Part shown: positions 34,969 to 43,011 of the stretch, piece after piece
How positions within the stretch are numbered: the first letter of the stretch is position 1
How the letters are laid out: every line of letters begins with the position of its first letter
NCBI GenBank assembly: GCA_027063305.1
Contig: JAMORY010000010.1
Span: 1 to 61,939 of the forward strand
Direction: 5' to 3'
Length of the DNA: 61,939 bases
From: Sulfurovum sp.
GTDB taxonomy: Bacteria; Campylobacterota; Campylobacteria; Campylobacterales; Sulfurovaceae
Notes under the pieces: model-generated
The model's input: only the letters and a program-made list of their open reading frames with translations
What the model was told of the DNA's origin: nothing
The model's database searches: none
Translations under genes and position numbers: made by a program

Positions 34969-34998
34969 ATTATACACATCTATGTTGAAACTTCTCAA
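34969..34998 (-). promoter_or_regulatory. Candidate nrdB promoter
   Basis: On the minus strand TTGAGA (34993-34998) and TATAAT (34969-34974) are 18 bases apart, with the start codon 36 bases further on. The -35 overlaps a small GTTGA/TCAAC inverted repeat. I see no NrdR boxes. Confidence 0.6.
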
Positions 34999-35069
34999 CC
35001 CCTCCCAAATGCCGTTTCTTCCACCCTGATTTTATCTTTTTTTCAGTACGTTTGGCTAGACTCCCAAGT

Positions 35070-35588
35070 ATGAAACCTATCAATAAAAAGAAACTCGATC
35101 AACTCCTGACCATCATCCCAGATCACCCTGAAGTTAGGCTGCTTCACTTTGCAGACAGCGGACTGGATATGCCTCTGCATCTACAGAGATTTTCCAAAGA
35201 GAAGGGGTATGAGTATCAGATCAACTGTACCGAACAGGCGTACTTCAGCTATATCGAAAAACAACTTGATCGCAGCAACCATACCAAAACACGCTACTTT
35301 GCACTCACGCGTCCACGTTATATCCAGCAGGGCAAGCTCTACGATTTCGTTTTTGTCACATCCGTCATTGCACCGGATACGAGAGAGGCGTTCTTGCAGC
35401 GTCTTCACCCTATCATCAAGAACGGCGGGAATATTCTTCTTTTCCTTCCCAAAGGCGATCATACACAACGCTTCGAGTGGATGCGATTACTGGAAGAGAA
35501 CTACTATGTCGCCTCCAACACCATCGACGACCTCTTCGAGCACTACGACCTGCTCATCTCCAAAAAGATGCACGGATGGGGAGGGTGA
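35070..35588 (+). CDS. Conserved-looking protein with a methyltransferase-like fold, 172 aa
   Basis: I do not recognise a named family. The protein starts MKPINKKKLDQLLTIIP. It has a stretch YDFVFVTSVIAPDTREAFLQRLHPIIKNGGNILLFLPKG that looks like the second half of a Rossmann methyltransferase fold. The N-terminal LLHFADSGLDMPLHL stands where the SAM-binding Gly motif would be but lacks it, so it may be inactive or bind something else. The start is uncertain; ATG 35070 lacks a clear ribosome binding site, and TTG 35052 is the alternative. It is divergent from nrdB. Confidence 0.65.
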   Translation: MKPINKKKLDQLLTIIPDHPEVRLLHFADSGLDMPLHLQRFSKEKGYEYQINCTEQAYFSYIEKQLDRSNHTKTRYFALTRPRYIQQGKLYDFVFVTSVIAPDTREAFLQRLHPIIKNGGNILLFLPKGDHTQRFEWMRLLEENYYVASNTIDDLFEHYDLLISKKMHGWGG

Positions 35589-35593
35589 TCTTA

Positions 35594-35621
35594 GTGAGGA
35601 GTGAGGAGTGAGGAGTGAGGA
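35594..35621 (+). repeat. Tandem heptamer GTGAGGA x4
   Basis: Four perfect copies of GTGAGGA lie head to tail (35594-35621) five bases after the orphan gene and 45 bases before mutY. The unit differs from the GTGAATA heptamers at 29595-29743 and 36655-36694 by two bases. Confidence 0.85.
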
Positions 35622-35666
35622 AAGTTAATACACGCTCTCTTATCTCAAGCTTAGCAAAGGCAAAAA

Positions 35667-36653
35667 TTGAACGATAACTTTACACACACACATCAAAAGA
35701 TCCGCCAGTGGTATGCCCATAACGGACGGCATAACCTGCCGTGGCGTACTACCGGCGATCCTTACCGCATCTATCTTAGTGAAGTGATGCTTCAGCAGAC
35801 ACAGGTCAAGACTGTACTGGAGCGTTTCTACTTTCCCTTTTTAGAGAAGTTCCCTACCCTTGAGGCACTGGGTTCGGCACCACTGGATGATGTACTGAAG
35901 ATGTGGGAGGGGCTGGGGTATTACAACCGTGCAAAGAATTTGCATAAAACAGCGCAAATCCTTCTATCTGAAGGGCAGGCACAAGGCACTGCCCCTACGC
36001 TACCTGAAAATATTGATGATCTTATAAAACTGCCCGGTATCGGGAAAAATACCGCCCATGCCGTTGCCGCATTCGCCTTTCATCAGCCCGTACCGGTCAT
36101 GGAGGCCAATGTCAGACGTATCTTGTGCCGTATACACACCATCGAGAAGGTCAATGACAACAAAGTGTGGGAGCTTGCTTATAAGATGGTCGACAAGGAA
36201 TATCCTTTCGATTACAATCAAGCCATGATGGACATCGGGGCGAATATCTGCCTGCCAAAAAAACCGTTATGTCACGAATGCCCTCTTAACGATATCTGCA
36301 AAGGGAAAGCAGAGCCCGAACGTTACCCGACCAAAGTACGCAAAAAAGTACCGACTAGAGAGGAGCATGTTCTTCTCTACTGCTATGATGACAAGCTTGC
36401 CCTCACCCAAAGAAGCGGCAATTTTCTGCATGGACTGTGGGGGTTTGAGAGTGTTGAGTCTCCTTTGTGTGCGGCTGAGTACATCGGTGAGGTCACCCAT
36501 GCCTACACCCACTTCAAACTCATCTGTCATGTGCATGTGTATCATGAGAGTGACCCCTCACAGGCACATTACTTTACTATCGGCGAGATAGACAGACTTG
36601 CCATTTCCAAAGTAGACAAGAAGATTGTCAAACGCTACCTGCGTAGCGTTTGA
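35667..36653 (+). CDS. mutY: A/G-specific adenine glycosylase (TTG start)
   Basis: MutY removes adenine mispaired with 8-oxoguanine. The 328-residue protein has the N-terminal RHNLPWR block and the catalytic Glu in SEVMLQQTQV (about 39-48). The helix-hairpin-helix is LPGIGKNTAHAVAAFA, and the [4Fe-4S] loop has C-x6-C-x2-C-x5-C near 192-208. A C-terminal NUDIX-like domain is also present. The usual catalytic Asp motif (DGNV) reads MEANVRRIL, so Glu replaces Asp. TTG 35667 is the start, preceded by AAAGG; no ATG exists before the catalytic region. Confidence 0.93.
   Translation: MNDNFTHTHQKIRQWYAHNGRHNLPWRTTGDPYRIYLSEVMLQQTQVKTVLERFYFPFLEKFPTLEALGSAPLDDVLKMWEGLGYYNRAKNLHKTAQILLSEGQAQGTAPTLPENIDDLIKLPGIGKNTAHAVAAFAFHQPVPVMEANVRRILCRIHTIEKVNDNKVWELAYKMVDKEYPFDYNQAMMDIGANICLPKKPLCHECPLNDICKGKAEPERYPTKVRKKVPTREEHVLLYCYDDKLALTQRSGNFLHGLWGFESVESPLCAAEYIGEVTHAYTHFKLICHVHVYHESDPSQAHYFTIGEIDRLAISKVDKKIVKRYLRSV
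36630..36651 (+). terminator. Hairpin in the last codons of mutY
   Basis: AAACGCTAC (36630-36638) and GTAGCGTTT (36643-36651) form a perfect 9-bp stem with a 4-base loop. The hairpin spans the last seven codons and touches the stop codon. No T-run follows. Confidence 0.5.
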
Positions 36654-36654
36654 G

Positions 36655-36694
36655 GTGAATAATTAATAATGAATAGTGAATAGTTTTGGTATGC
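36655..36694 (+). repeat. GTGAATA-type repeat upstream of folE
   Basis: GTGAATA (36655-36661), ATGAATA (36669-36675) and GTGAATA (36676-36682) are followed by GTTTTGGTATGC (36683-36694). The same succession of GTGAATA heptamers and then GTATGC occurs twice, in opposite directions, at 29595-29743. GCTTTC/GAAAGC just after could form a small stem before folE. Confidence 0.7.
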
Positions 36695-36733
36695 TTTCTT
36701 TACAGAAAGCGTTTATTATAAAGAAGGTTAACT

Positions 36734-37312
36734 ATGAATAAAGAAGAAGAGTTTGAACAGGCCATCACCAAAGTTCTGAAACTTTTAGGTGAAGACCCAC
36801 AGCGTGAAGGCTTACTTAAAACCCCAAGCCGTGTTGTCAAAGCACTGAAGTTTTTGACCGAAGGGTACCACCAAGACCCCAAAGAGATCCTCAATCAGGC
36901 ACTCTTTACCACCAGTAATGATGAGATGGTACTTGTGCGTGACATTGAGTTCTACTCTATGTGTGAACACCATATGCTTCCTATCATCGGACGGGCACAT
37001 GTGGCGTACATTCCCGATGGAAAGGTGGTGGGACTGAGTAAAATACCACGCATTGTCAATGTCTATGCACGAAGACTCCAAATCCAAGAACAGATGACAG
37101 AGCAGATCGCCGATGCCATTCTTGAGACCATCAAACCCAAAGGGGTTGCCGTGGTACTTCATGCCCGTCACATGTGTATGGAGATGCGAGGCGTACAGAA
37201 GATCAACTCCACCACCGTCAGCTCCGCACTTCGCGGACTTTTCAAAAGTGACGAGCGTACCCGTAACGAGTTCTACAACCTCATTAACACCCCTACTCCT
37301 TCAAACTTCTAA
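36734..37312 (+). CDS. folE: GTP cyclohydrolase I
   Basis: FolE opens the GTP ring to form dihydroneopterin triphosphate, the first step of folate synthesis. The 192-residue protein has the zinc ligands Cys77 and His80 ([10 protein letters not shown]) and Cys148 ([12 protein letters not shown]). The [20 protein letters not shown] motif and the C-terminal EFYNLI are also present. AAGAAGG precedes the ATG. It follows mutY after a repeat-bearing gap, so it likely has its own promoter (TTATAA near 36716). Confidence 0.97.
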   Translation: MNKEEEFEQAITKVLKLLGEDPQREGLLKTPSRVVKALKFLTEGYHQDPKEILNQALFTTSNDEMVLVRDIEFYSMCEHHMLPIIGRAHVAYIPDGKVVGLSKIPRIVNVYARRLQIQEQMTEQIADAILETIKPKGVAVVLHARHMCMEMRGVQKINSTTVSSALRGLFKSDERTRNEFYNLINTPTPSNF

Positions 37313-37329
37313 GCAACTTTCGCTTGCTT
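37311..37329 (+). terminator. Hairpin after folE
   Basis: AAGCAA (37311-37316) and TTGCTT (37324-37329) form a 6-bp stem with a 7-base loop starting inside the folE stop codon. A T-rich stretch comes only about ten bases later, so it is a weak terminator. Confidence 0.4.
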
Positions 37330-37475
37330 GGAAGTAGCTTTAATATTTTCTTCTATTGACAGATATCAAGAGAAAAAAGATTAATTCGGAGTATAATCCT
37401 CCTCTTTTAACTTTGATTTAAGAAAAACAGCGTAATATGCAAAAAATCAATTAGGACAAAATATATCTTAATTAA

Positions 37476-38705
<1,230 letters not shown>

Positions 38706-38713
38706 TAATGTAG

Positions 38714-38730
38714 GGTAGGCAATGCCTACC
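38714..38730 (+). terminator. Intercistronic hairpin nifS-nifU
   Basis: GGTAGGC (38714-38720) and GCCTACC (38724-38730) form a strong 7-bp stem with a 3-base loop. With no T-run, it may set the ratio of nifS to nifU mRNA rather than end transcription. Confidence 0.5.
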
Positions 38731-38814
38731 AATAAGAAAATACAGCATACAAATAATCTTTACGGCGAAAGCCCAAGAGAATAGAAATATACAACGCAAG
38801 ACAAAGGATAGAAA

Positions 38815-39786
38815 ATGGGATTTGACAGTCTGATCGGCGGTACCATCTGGGATGAGTACAGCCAAAAAGTACAGGATTTAATGAACAACCCTAAGAATAT
38901 GGGTGAGATCACACAAGAGGAAGCCGAAGCGATGGGTACCAAGCTCATCGTTGCCGACTTCGGAGCAGAAAGCTGTGGAGATGCCGTACGTCTCTACTGG
39001 GCGGTTGACCCGAAAACCGACATCATTAAAGAGTCCAAGTTCAAAAGTTTCGGTTGCGGTACAGCCATCGCCTCTTCCGATACGATGGCAGAGCTGTGTA
39101 AAGGCAAGACAGTCGATGAAGCGGTAAAGATCACCAACATCGACGTTGAAAAAGCGATGCGTGACGAACCGGATACACCGGCCGTACCGCCACAAAAGAT
39201 GCACTGTTCGGTCATGGCGTACGATGTCATCAAAAAAGCAGCCGCTCAATACAAAGGTGTCGATATGGAGAGCTTTGAAGAAGAGGTCATCGTATGTGAA
39301 TGTGCCCGTGTCAGCCTCTCAACCCTTAGAGAGGTCATCCGCCTCAACGACCTTACCACAGTCGAGCAGATCACAGACTACACCAAAGCGGGAGCGTTCT
39401 GTAAATCATGTATCAGACCCGGTGGTCACGAAGAGAAAGATATCTACCTTGTAGATCTTCTTGAAGAGTATGAGAAAGAGAAAATGGCAAAAGCAGCCGA
39501 TGCCAGCAGTGCCGGAGCGGATGTACCGTTTAAAGATATGACCATCGTACAAAAGATCAAAGCCGTAGACAAGGTCATCGACGACAACATCCGTCAAATG
39601 CTCATCATGGACGGTGGTGACATGGAGATCCTAGACATCAAGGAGAACGGGGAGAACATCGATATCTACATCCGATACCTCGGCGCATGTAGCGGTTGTG
39701 CCTCATCAAGCACAGGAACCCTCTTTGCGATCGAGAACATCCTCAAAGAGAAGCTCGATCCGAATATCAGAGTACTGCCGATATAG
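38815..39786 (+). CDS. nifU: Three-domain NifU Fe-S scaffold protein
   Basis: NifU is the scaffold on which clusters are built. All three domains are present in 323 residues. The IscU-like domain has Cys54, Cys81 and Cys131, and the central [2Fe-2S] BFD-type domain has Cys161, 163, 196 and 199. The C-terminal NifU domain has Cys292 and Cys295 (GACSGCASS). This full-length form matches the NIF system seen with NifS next door. A hairpin at 39815-39843 follows the stop. Confidence 0.97.
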   Translation: MGFDSLIGGTIWDEYSQKVQDLMNNPKNMGEITQEEAEAMGTKLIVADFGAESCGDAVRLYWAVDPKTDIIKESKFKSFGCGTAIASSDTMAELCKGKTVDEAVKITNIDVEKAMRDEPDTPAVPPQKMHCSVMAYDVIKKAAAQYKGVDMESFEEEVIVCECARVSLSTLREVIRLNDLTTVEQITDYTKAGAFCKSCIRPGGHEEKDIYLVDLLEEYEKEKMAKAADASSAGADVPFKDMTIVQKIKAVDKVIDDNIRQMLIMDGGDMEILDIKENGENIDIYIRYLGACSGCASSSTGTLFAIENILKEKLDPNIRVLPI

Positions 39787-39814
39787 TCTTTCTCTCTGCT
39801 TTAACCATACGAAA

Positions 39815-39843
39815 TGACCTCGGAGATCTCCCTCCGAAGGTCA
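39815..39843 (+). terminator. Terminator-like hairpin after nifU
   Basis: TGACCTCGGAG (39815-39825) pairs with CTCCGAAGGTCA (39832-39843) over 11 bp with a single bulge and a 6-base loop. It separates nifU from the next small unit, whose -35 begins nine bases later. Confidence 0.55.
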
Positions 39844-39851
39844 AGTCTATC

Positions 39852-39879
39852 TTGACAAAAACAATCTTTTTTTGATAAT
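39852..39879 (+). promoter_or_regulatory. Promoter of the mini-gene
   Basis: TTGACA (39852-39857) is a perfect -35. GATAAT (39874-39879) is a near-consensus -10, with 16 bases between. The predicted start lies about 30 bases ahead of the mini-ORF. Confidence 0.65.
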
Positions 39880-39913
39880 GTATAGAGTGAATAACTTCAA
39901 AAAGGAGATTATC

Positions 39914-39937
39914 ATGGGTTGCGGTAAAATGCTATAA
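39914..39937 (+). CDS. Seven-residue mini-ORF (MGCGKML)
   Basis: ATG at 39914 is preceded by AAAGGAGA (39901-39908), one of the best ribosome binding sites in the window, at ideal spacing. The frame reads MGCGKML and ends in two successive TAA codons. A promoter lies 35 bases upstream and a hairpin terminator 20 bases downstream, so this is a complete unit of about 110 bases. No gene follows on this strand, so it is not a leader peptide for a downstream gene. The single Cys between glycines could bind a metal or a thiol, but the function is unknown. A small RNA whose reading frame is incidental is the alternative. Confidence 0.5.
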   Translation: MGCGKML

Positions 39938-39955
39938 TAACTTCTTTTATTTATA

Positions 39956-39983
39956 AGCTATAGTAGCAAAAGCTGCTATAGTT
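39956..39983. terminator. Bidirectional terminator of the mini-gene and comM
   Basis: The arms AGCTATAGTAGC (39956-39967) and GCTGCTATAGTT (39972-39983) pair over 12 bp including G-U pairs, with loop AAAA. TGCTTATTTATTTTCT follows on the plus strand. It lies seven bases from the comM stop, so it may also end the comM transcript. Confidence 0.75.
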
Positions 39984-39989
39984 GCTTAT

Positions 39990-41564
39990 TTATTTTCTCC
40001 GTCTATAACTCAATGCTTCAAGTATATCACGTTTTTCGATAAGTGCATGCCCCTCGATATCGGCAATGGTACGCGCCACTTTTTTCACAGAAGCGATACT
40101 TCGATGTGAAAGTGAGAACTTCTCAATAGCTCCTTCTAAAATCTTCTGCGCATCGGCGGAGAGTTTGCAGTAGGTCTCTATCTCCTCTTCAGTTAGTTTA
40201 CCGTTGAGTCTAATCTGCCCTCTGCCTTTTTGCCTTTTAAACGCCTCTATGACCGCTTTATGCATCGATTTTGAGCTCACATCCGCCTTGTCTCCGCTCT
40301 GTACCTCCTGCATCACCACAAAGAGGTCTATACGGTCAAGAAAGGGGTCTGAGAGCTTGTTTTTGTAACGTTGGATATCTTTTTGCGAACAGCGGCAGCT
40401 TTTGCTCTTTGAGAGCAGGTTTCCACACGGGCATGGGTTCTGTGCGGCTACGAACATAATATCCGCTTCATACTCCACTTTGGAGTGGACTCTGGAGATA
40501 AGCACACGCCTATCCTGAAGTGGTTCTCTTAGCGCTTCAAGCACCTGCTTTGAGAAGTGCGGAATCTCATCGAAAAAGAGCATCCCGTTATGGCTCAATG
40601 CCACCTCTCCTATTTTTGCCGTTCCCGAACCTCCCCCAAAGATAGAAGCGGATGTTGCAGTATGGTGTGGAGAGCGGCTTGGACGTACGGGTGAGAAGCT
40701 AGGCATCTGCCCGTCAAGGAACTGATGCTTGGCGATACTGAGCAGCTCCTTTTCACTTACAGGCGGCAGAATATACGGCAGTCGCTTGGCGATCATGCTC
40801 TTGCCGCATCCTGGGTTCCCCTCCATAAAGAAGTTGTGCATTCCCGCAGCAGCGATCAATGCGGCACGCTTGGCTACCATCTGCCCTTTAATCTCCTTGA
40901 AATCATAGGCATATCTCTCTTGATAGTAATACTTCTTTGTATTGACTTCCAGTTGCTTGGCATCGTAGTCAAACGCGATCTTCTGCGCTTCGAGTTTACC
41001 TGAGAGCATCAGTGCTATCGCCTCTTTCAGCGTCTCTACGGCAATAAAATCGACACCGGAGATATGCTTGAGGTATACCATTGCCTCTTTGGGCACCATC
41101 GCCCGTTTGATCCTCCCCTTCTCTTTGAGTGACAATATCAGAGGAAAGAGCATCGAAGAGCTTTTGATACGCCCGTCAAGTCCAAGCTCCCCAAAAACGT
41201 AAAGCTCCTCTTCCACGAACGCCTTTTTATTCAATGCGATCAAAAGTGCCAAAGGCAGGTCAAAATGGCTACCCGATTTCTTCATCTCCGACGGACTCAA
41301 ACCGATAGTGATCTTTAACGGCGGAAAGACGAACTCATTGACAAGCAGTGCCGATTTGACACGCTCTTTTGCCTCCTGTATGTCCGAACTGGCAAGCCCC
41401 ACCACTGCAAAGCCCGGTAATCCTTTGGTAAAGGTTGCTTCCACCTCCACCACCTGTGCATTCACACCCTCCAATGTTGCACAGAGAAGACGATTGACAA
41501 TAGCTTCCTCTTTGGGTTTGACTTTGATCTGTTTTTGTTTGGTATTGGATTGTTTTGCATTCAT
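39990..41564 (-). CDS. comM: ComM/YifB family Mg-chelatase-like AAA+ ATPase
   Basis: ComM helicases promote branch migration during natural transformation. The 524-residue protein has the N-terminal lon-like domain (LLCATLEGVNAQVVEVE, GLPGFAVVGL) and Walker A GNPGCGKS (about 255-262). Also visible are the chelatase block FFDEIPHF, HTATSASIFGGGSG, and a four-cysteine zinc-like motif NPCPCGN...CRC followed by LSDPFLDRIDL. It begins with a basic leader of about 22 residues. Upstream lies def, 187 bases away. Competence genes are not otherwise seen here. Confidence 0.93.
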   Translation of the reverse strand: MNAKQSNTKQKQIKVKPKEEAIVNRLLCATLEGVNAQVVEVEATFTKGLPGFAVVGLASSDIQEAKERVKSALLVNEFVFPPLKITIGLSPSEMKKSGSHFDLPLALLIALNKKAFVEEELYVFGELGLDGRIKSSSMLFPLILSLKEKGRIKRAMVPKEAMVYLKHISGVDFIAVETLKEAIALMLSGKLEAQKIAFDYDAKQLEVNTKKYYYQERYAYDFKEIKGQMVAKRAALIAAAGMHNFFMEGNPGCGKSMIAKRLPYILPPVSEKELLSIAKHQFLDGQMPSFSPVRPSRSPHHTATSASIFGGGSGTAKIGEVALSHNGMLFFDEIPHFSKQVLEALREPLQDRRVLISRVHSKVEYEADIMFVAAQNPCPCGNLLSKSKSCRCSQKDIQRYKNKLSDPFLDRIDLFVVMQEVQSGDKADVSSKSMHKAVIEAFKRQKGRGQIRLNGKLTEEEIETYCKLSADAQKILEGAIEKFSLSHRSIASVKKVARTIADIEGHALIEKRDILEALSYRRRK

Positions 41565-41704
41565 AGTGAAAGTATGAACTATTTTTGAAAGAGAGGGTAA
41601 AAATATGTCATATTGTCATATTTTGAGAAAATTTTTGATTTGAATGGGCGAAGTATATCTCAAAAAAAGGCTCAGAGTGCGGTAGATTGTGCCTGAGGTT
41701 CAGA

Positions 41705-41723
41705 GACGTACACTAAGTACGTC
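41705..41723. repeat. Inverted repeat in the def-comM gap
   Basis: GACGTAC (41705-41711) and GTACGTC (41717-41723) form a perfect 7-bp stem with a 5-base loop. It lies in a gap of 187 bases (41565-41751) that has an unexpectedly open minus frame of 26 codons after the def stop. There is no T-run nearby. Confidence 0.5.
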
Positions 41724-41751
41724 GCAAGAACATCTGGTGCAAGATGCCGTG

Positions 41752-42279
41752 CTATGATGTCTTTTTTCTTTTTTTCCACTCTTTTTCGAACTTTTTTCGT
41801 TTCATATATGAGAGCTTCTCAATAAACACCTTCCCATCCAAGTGGTCCATCTCATGCTGCATGGCGATGGAGAGGAAGTCATCATCTTCAATGGTCTGTT
41901 TTTCACCGAAGCGGTCGAAATATTCTATTTTGACATGCTTGGCACGCTCTACCTCTTCATAGACACCCGGAACGGAGAGGCACCCTTCTTGGAATTTGGT
42001 AGAACCGTCTTTTTCGATGATGACCGGATTGATCATCTCTAACGTGTTCTCTTTGGGCTGTTCATCTTCGCCTTCAGGAATGTTCTCTAAAGGGATATTG
42101 ATGATCAGTGCACGCCAATCGACACCGATCTGAATAGCCGCAAGCCCTACACCGTTCTTGGCACGCATGGTATCATACATATCATCCAGCAGTGTGTGCA
42201 ACTCCTCATCAAAACGTTCGACCTCCTTAGAGACCATTTTAAGACGTTTATCGGGATAGACTACGATCTCTCTTACCAT
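41752..42279 (-). CDS. def: Peptide deformylase
   Basis: Def removes the formyl group from new proteins. The metal site is complete: Cys100 in EGCLSVPG and His142/His146 in QHEMDHLDG, with catalytic Glu143. Motif 1 GVGLAAIQIG is at 43-52. Length is 175 residues. An insertion with ENIPEGEDEQPKE (about 65-78) is longer than in E. coli. The start lies 16 bases after clpP, and the two are probably cotranscribed. Confidence 0.97.
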   Translation of the reverse strand: MVREIVVYPDKRLKMVSKEVERFDEELHTLLDDMYDTMRAKNGVGLAAIQIGVDWRALIINIPLENIPEGEDEQPKENTLEMINPVIIEKDGSTKFQEGCLSVPGVYEEVERAKHVKIEYFDRFGEKQTIEDDDFLSIAMQHEMDHLDGKVFIEKLSYMKRKKFEKEWKKRKKTS

Positions 42280-42295
42280 GGTTCACTCCACCTTT

Positions 42296-42883
42296 TTATG
42301 TAAAGCTTTTGGTCAATACCTGATCGATCAGACCGTACTCGACCGCCTCTTTGGCCGACATAAAGTTGTCTCTGTCGGTATCTTTTTCGATCTGCTTGAC
42401 CTTTTTACCTGTCTTCTGTGCCAAAATAGCGTTAAGCGTATCTTTAAGACGTTTGATCTCTTCAGCTTGAATGAGGATATCGGTTGCCTGTCCCTGCGCA
42501 CCACCGAGCGGCTGGTGGATCATAATACGGGCGTTTGGCAATGCGTAACGCTTCCCTTCCGTTCCCGATGCAAGTAAGAAGGCACCCATAGATGCTGCTT
42601 GACCGATACAGATGGTCACGATATCGGGCTTGATGTAGTTCATCGTATCAAAGATAGAGAACCCTGAAGTAATCACACCACCCGGAGAGTTGATGTAGAA
42701 GTAGATATCTTTATCGGGATCCTGCGCTTCAAGAAAAAGCAGCTGTGCTACGACAGAAGATGCGACCGCATCATTGATCTCGCCGCTTAGCATAATAATA
42801 CGGTCTTTAAGAAGACGCGAATAGATATCGTAGCTGCGTTCACCACGCCCTGTCTGTTCTACAACGTATGGAATATAACTCAT
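42296..42883 (-). CDS. clpP: ATP-dependent Clp protease proteolytic subunit
   Basis: ClpP forms the tetradecameric chamber that degrades proteins fed by ClpX/ClpA. The catalytic triad is Ser98 (GQAASMGAF), His123 (MIHQPLGG) and Asp172. The protein has 195 residues with the usual N-terminal [23 protein letters not shown]. It sits after tig as in many bacteria, though clpX is not adjacent. A strong hairpin at 42980-43002 stands between tig and clpP. Confidence 0.97.
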   Translation of the reverse strand: MSYIPYVVEQTGRGERSYDIYSRLLKDRIIMLSGEINDAVASSVVAQLLFLEAQDPDKDIYFYINSPGGVITSGFSIFDTMNYIKPDIVTICIGQAASMGAFLLASGTEGKRYALPNARIMIHQPLGGAQGQATDILIQAEEIKRLKDTLNAILAQKTGKKVKQIEKDTDRDNFMSAKEAVEYGLIDQVLTKSFT

Positions 42884-42979
42884 GAATTGCCTTTGTTTAA
42901 TAGATAGTAAAATGGATTATTCTTACCCAAATTTGGGATTAAATCGATTTGAATATACATTAAAAAAGTTAACGGAGAG

Positions 42980-43002
42980 TGTCGGGATGAAGTATCCCGA
43001 CA
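42980..43002 (-). terminator. Hairpin after tig
   Basis: TGTCGGGAT (42980-42988) and ATCCCGACA (42994-43002) form a perfect 9-bp stem with a 5-base loop, ten bases past the tig stop. On the minus strand a T6 run comes about ten bases later, so it is likely a partial terminator between tig and clpP. Confidence 0.65.
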
Positions 43003-43011
43003 TGTAAATAA

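Noticed and set aside
39914-39937. Mini-ORF as an attenuator leader peptide
   Set aside because: The next gene downstream is on the opposite strand and a terminator follows directly, so there is nothing to attenuate. It is kept as a stand-alone unit instead.
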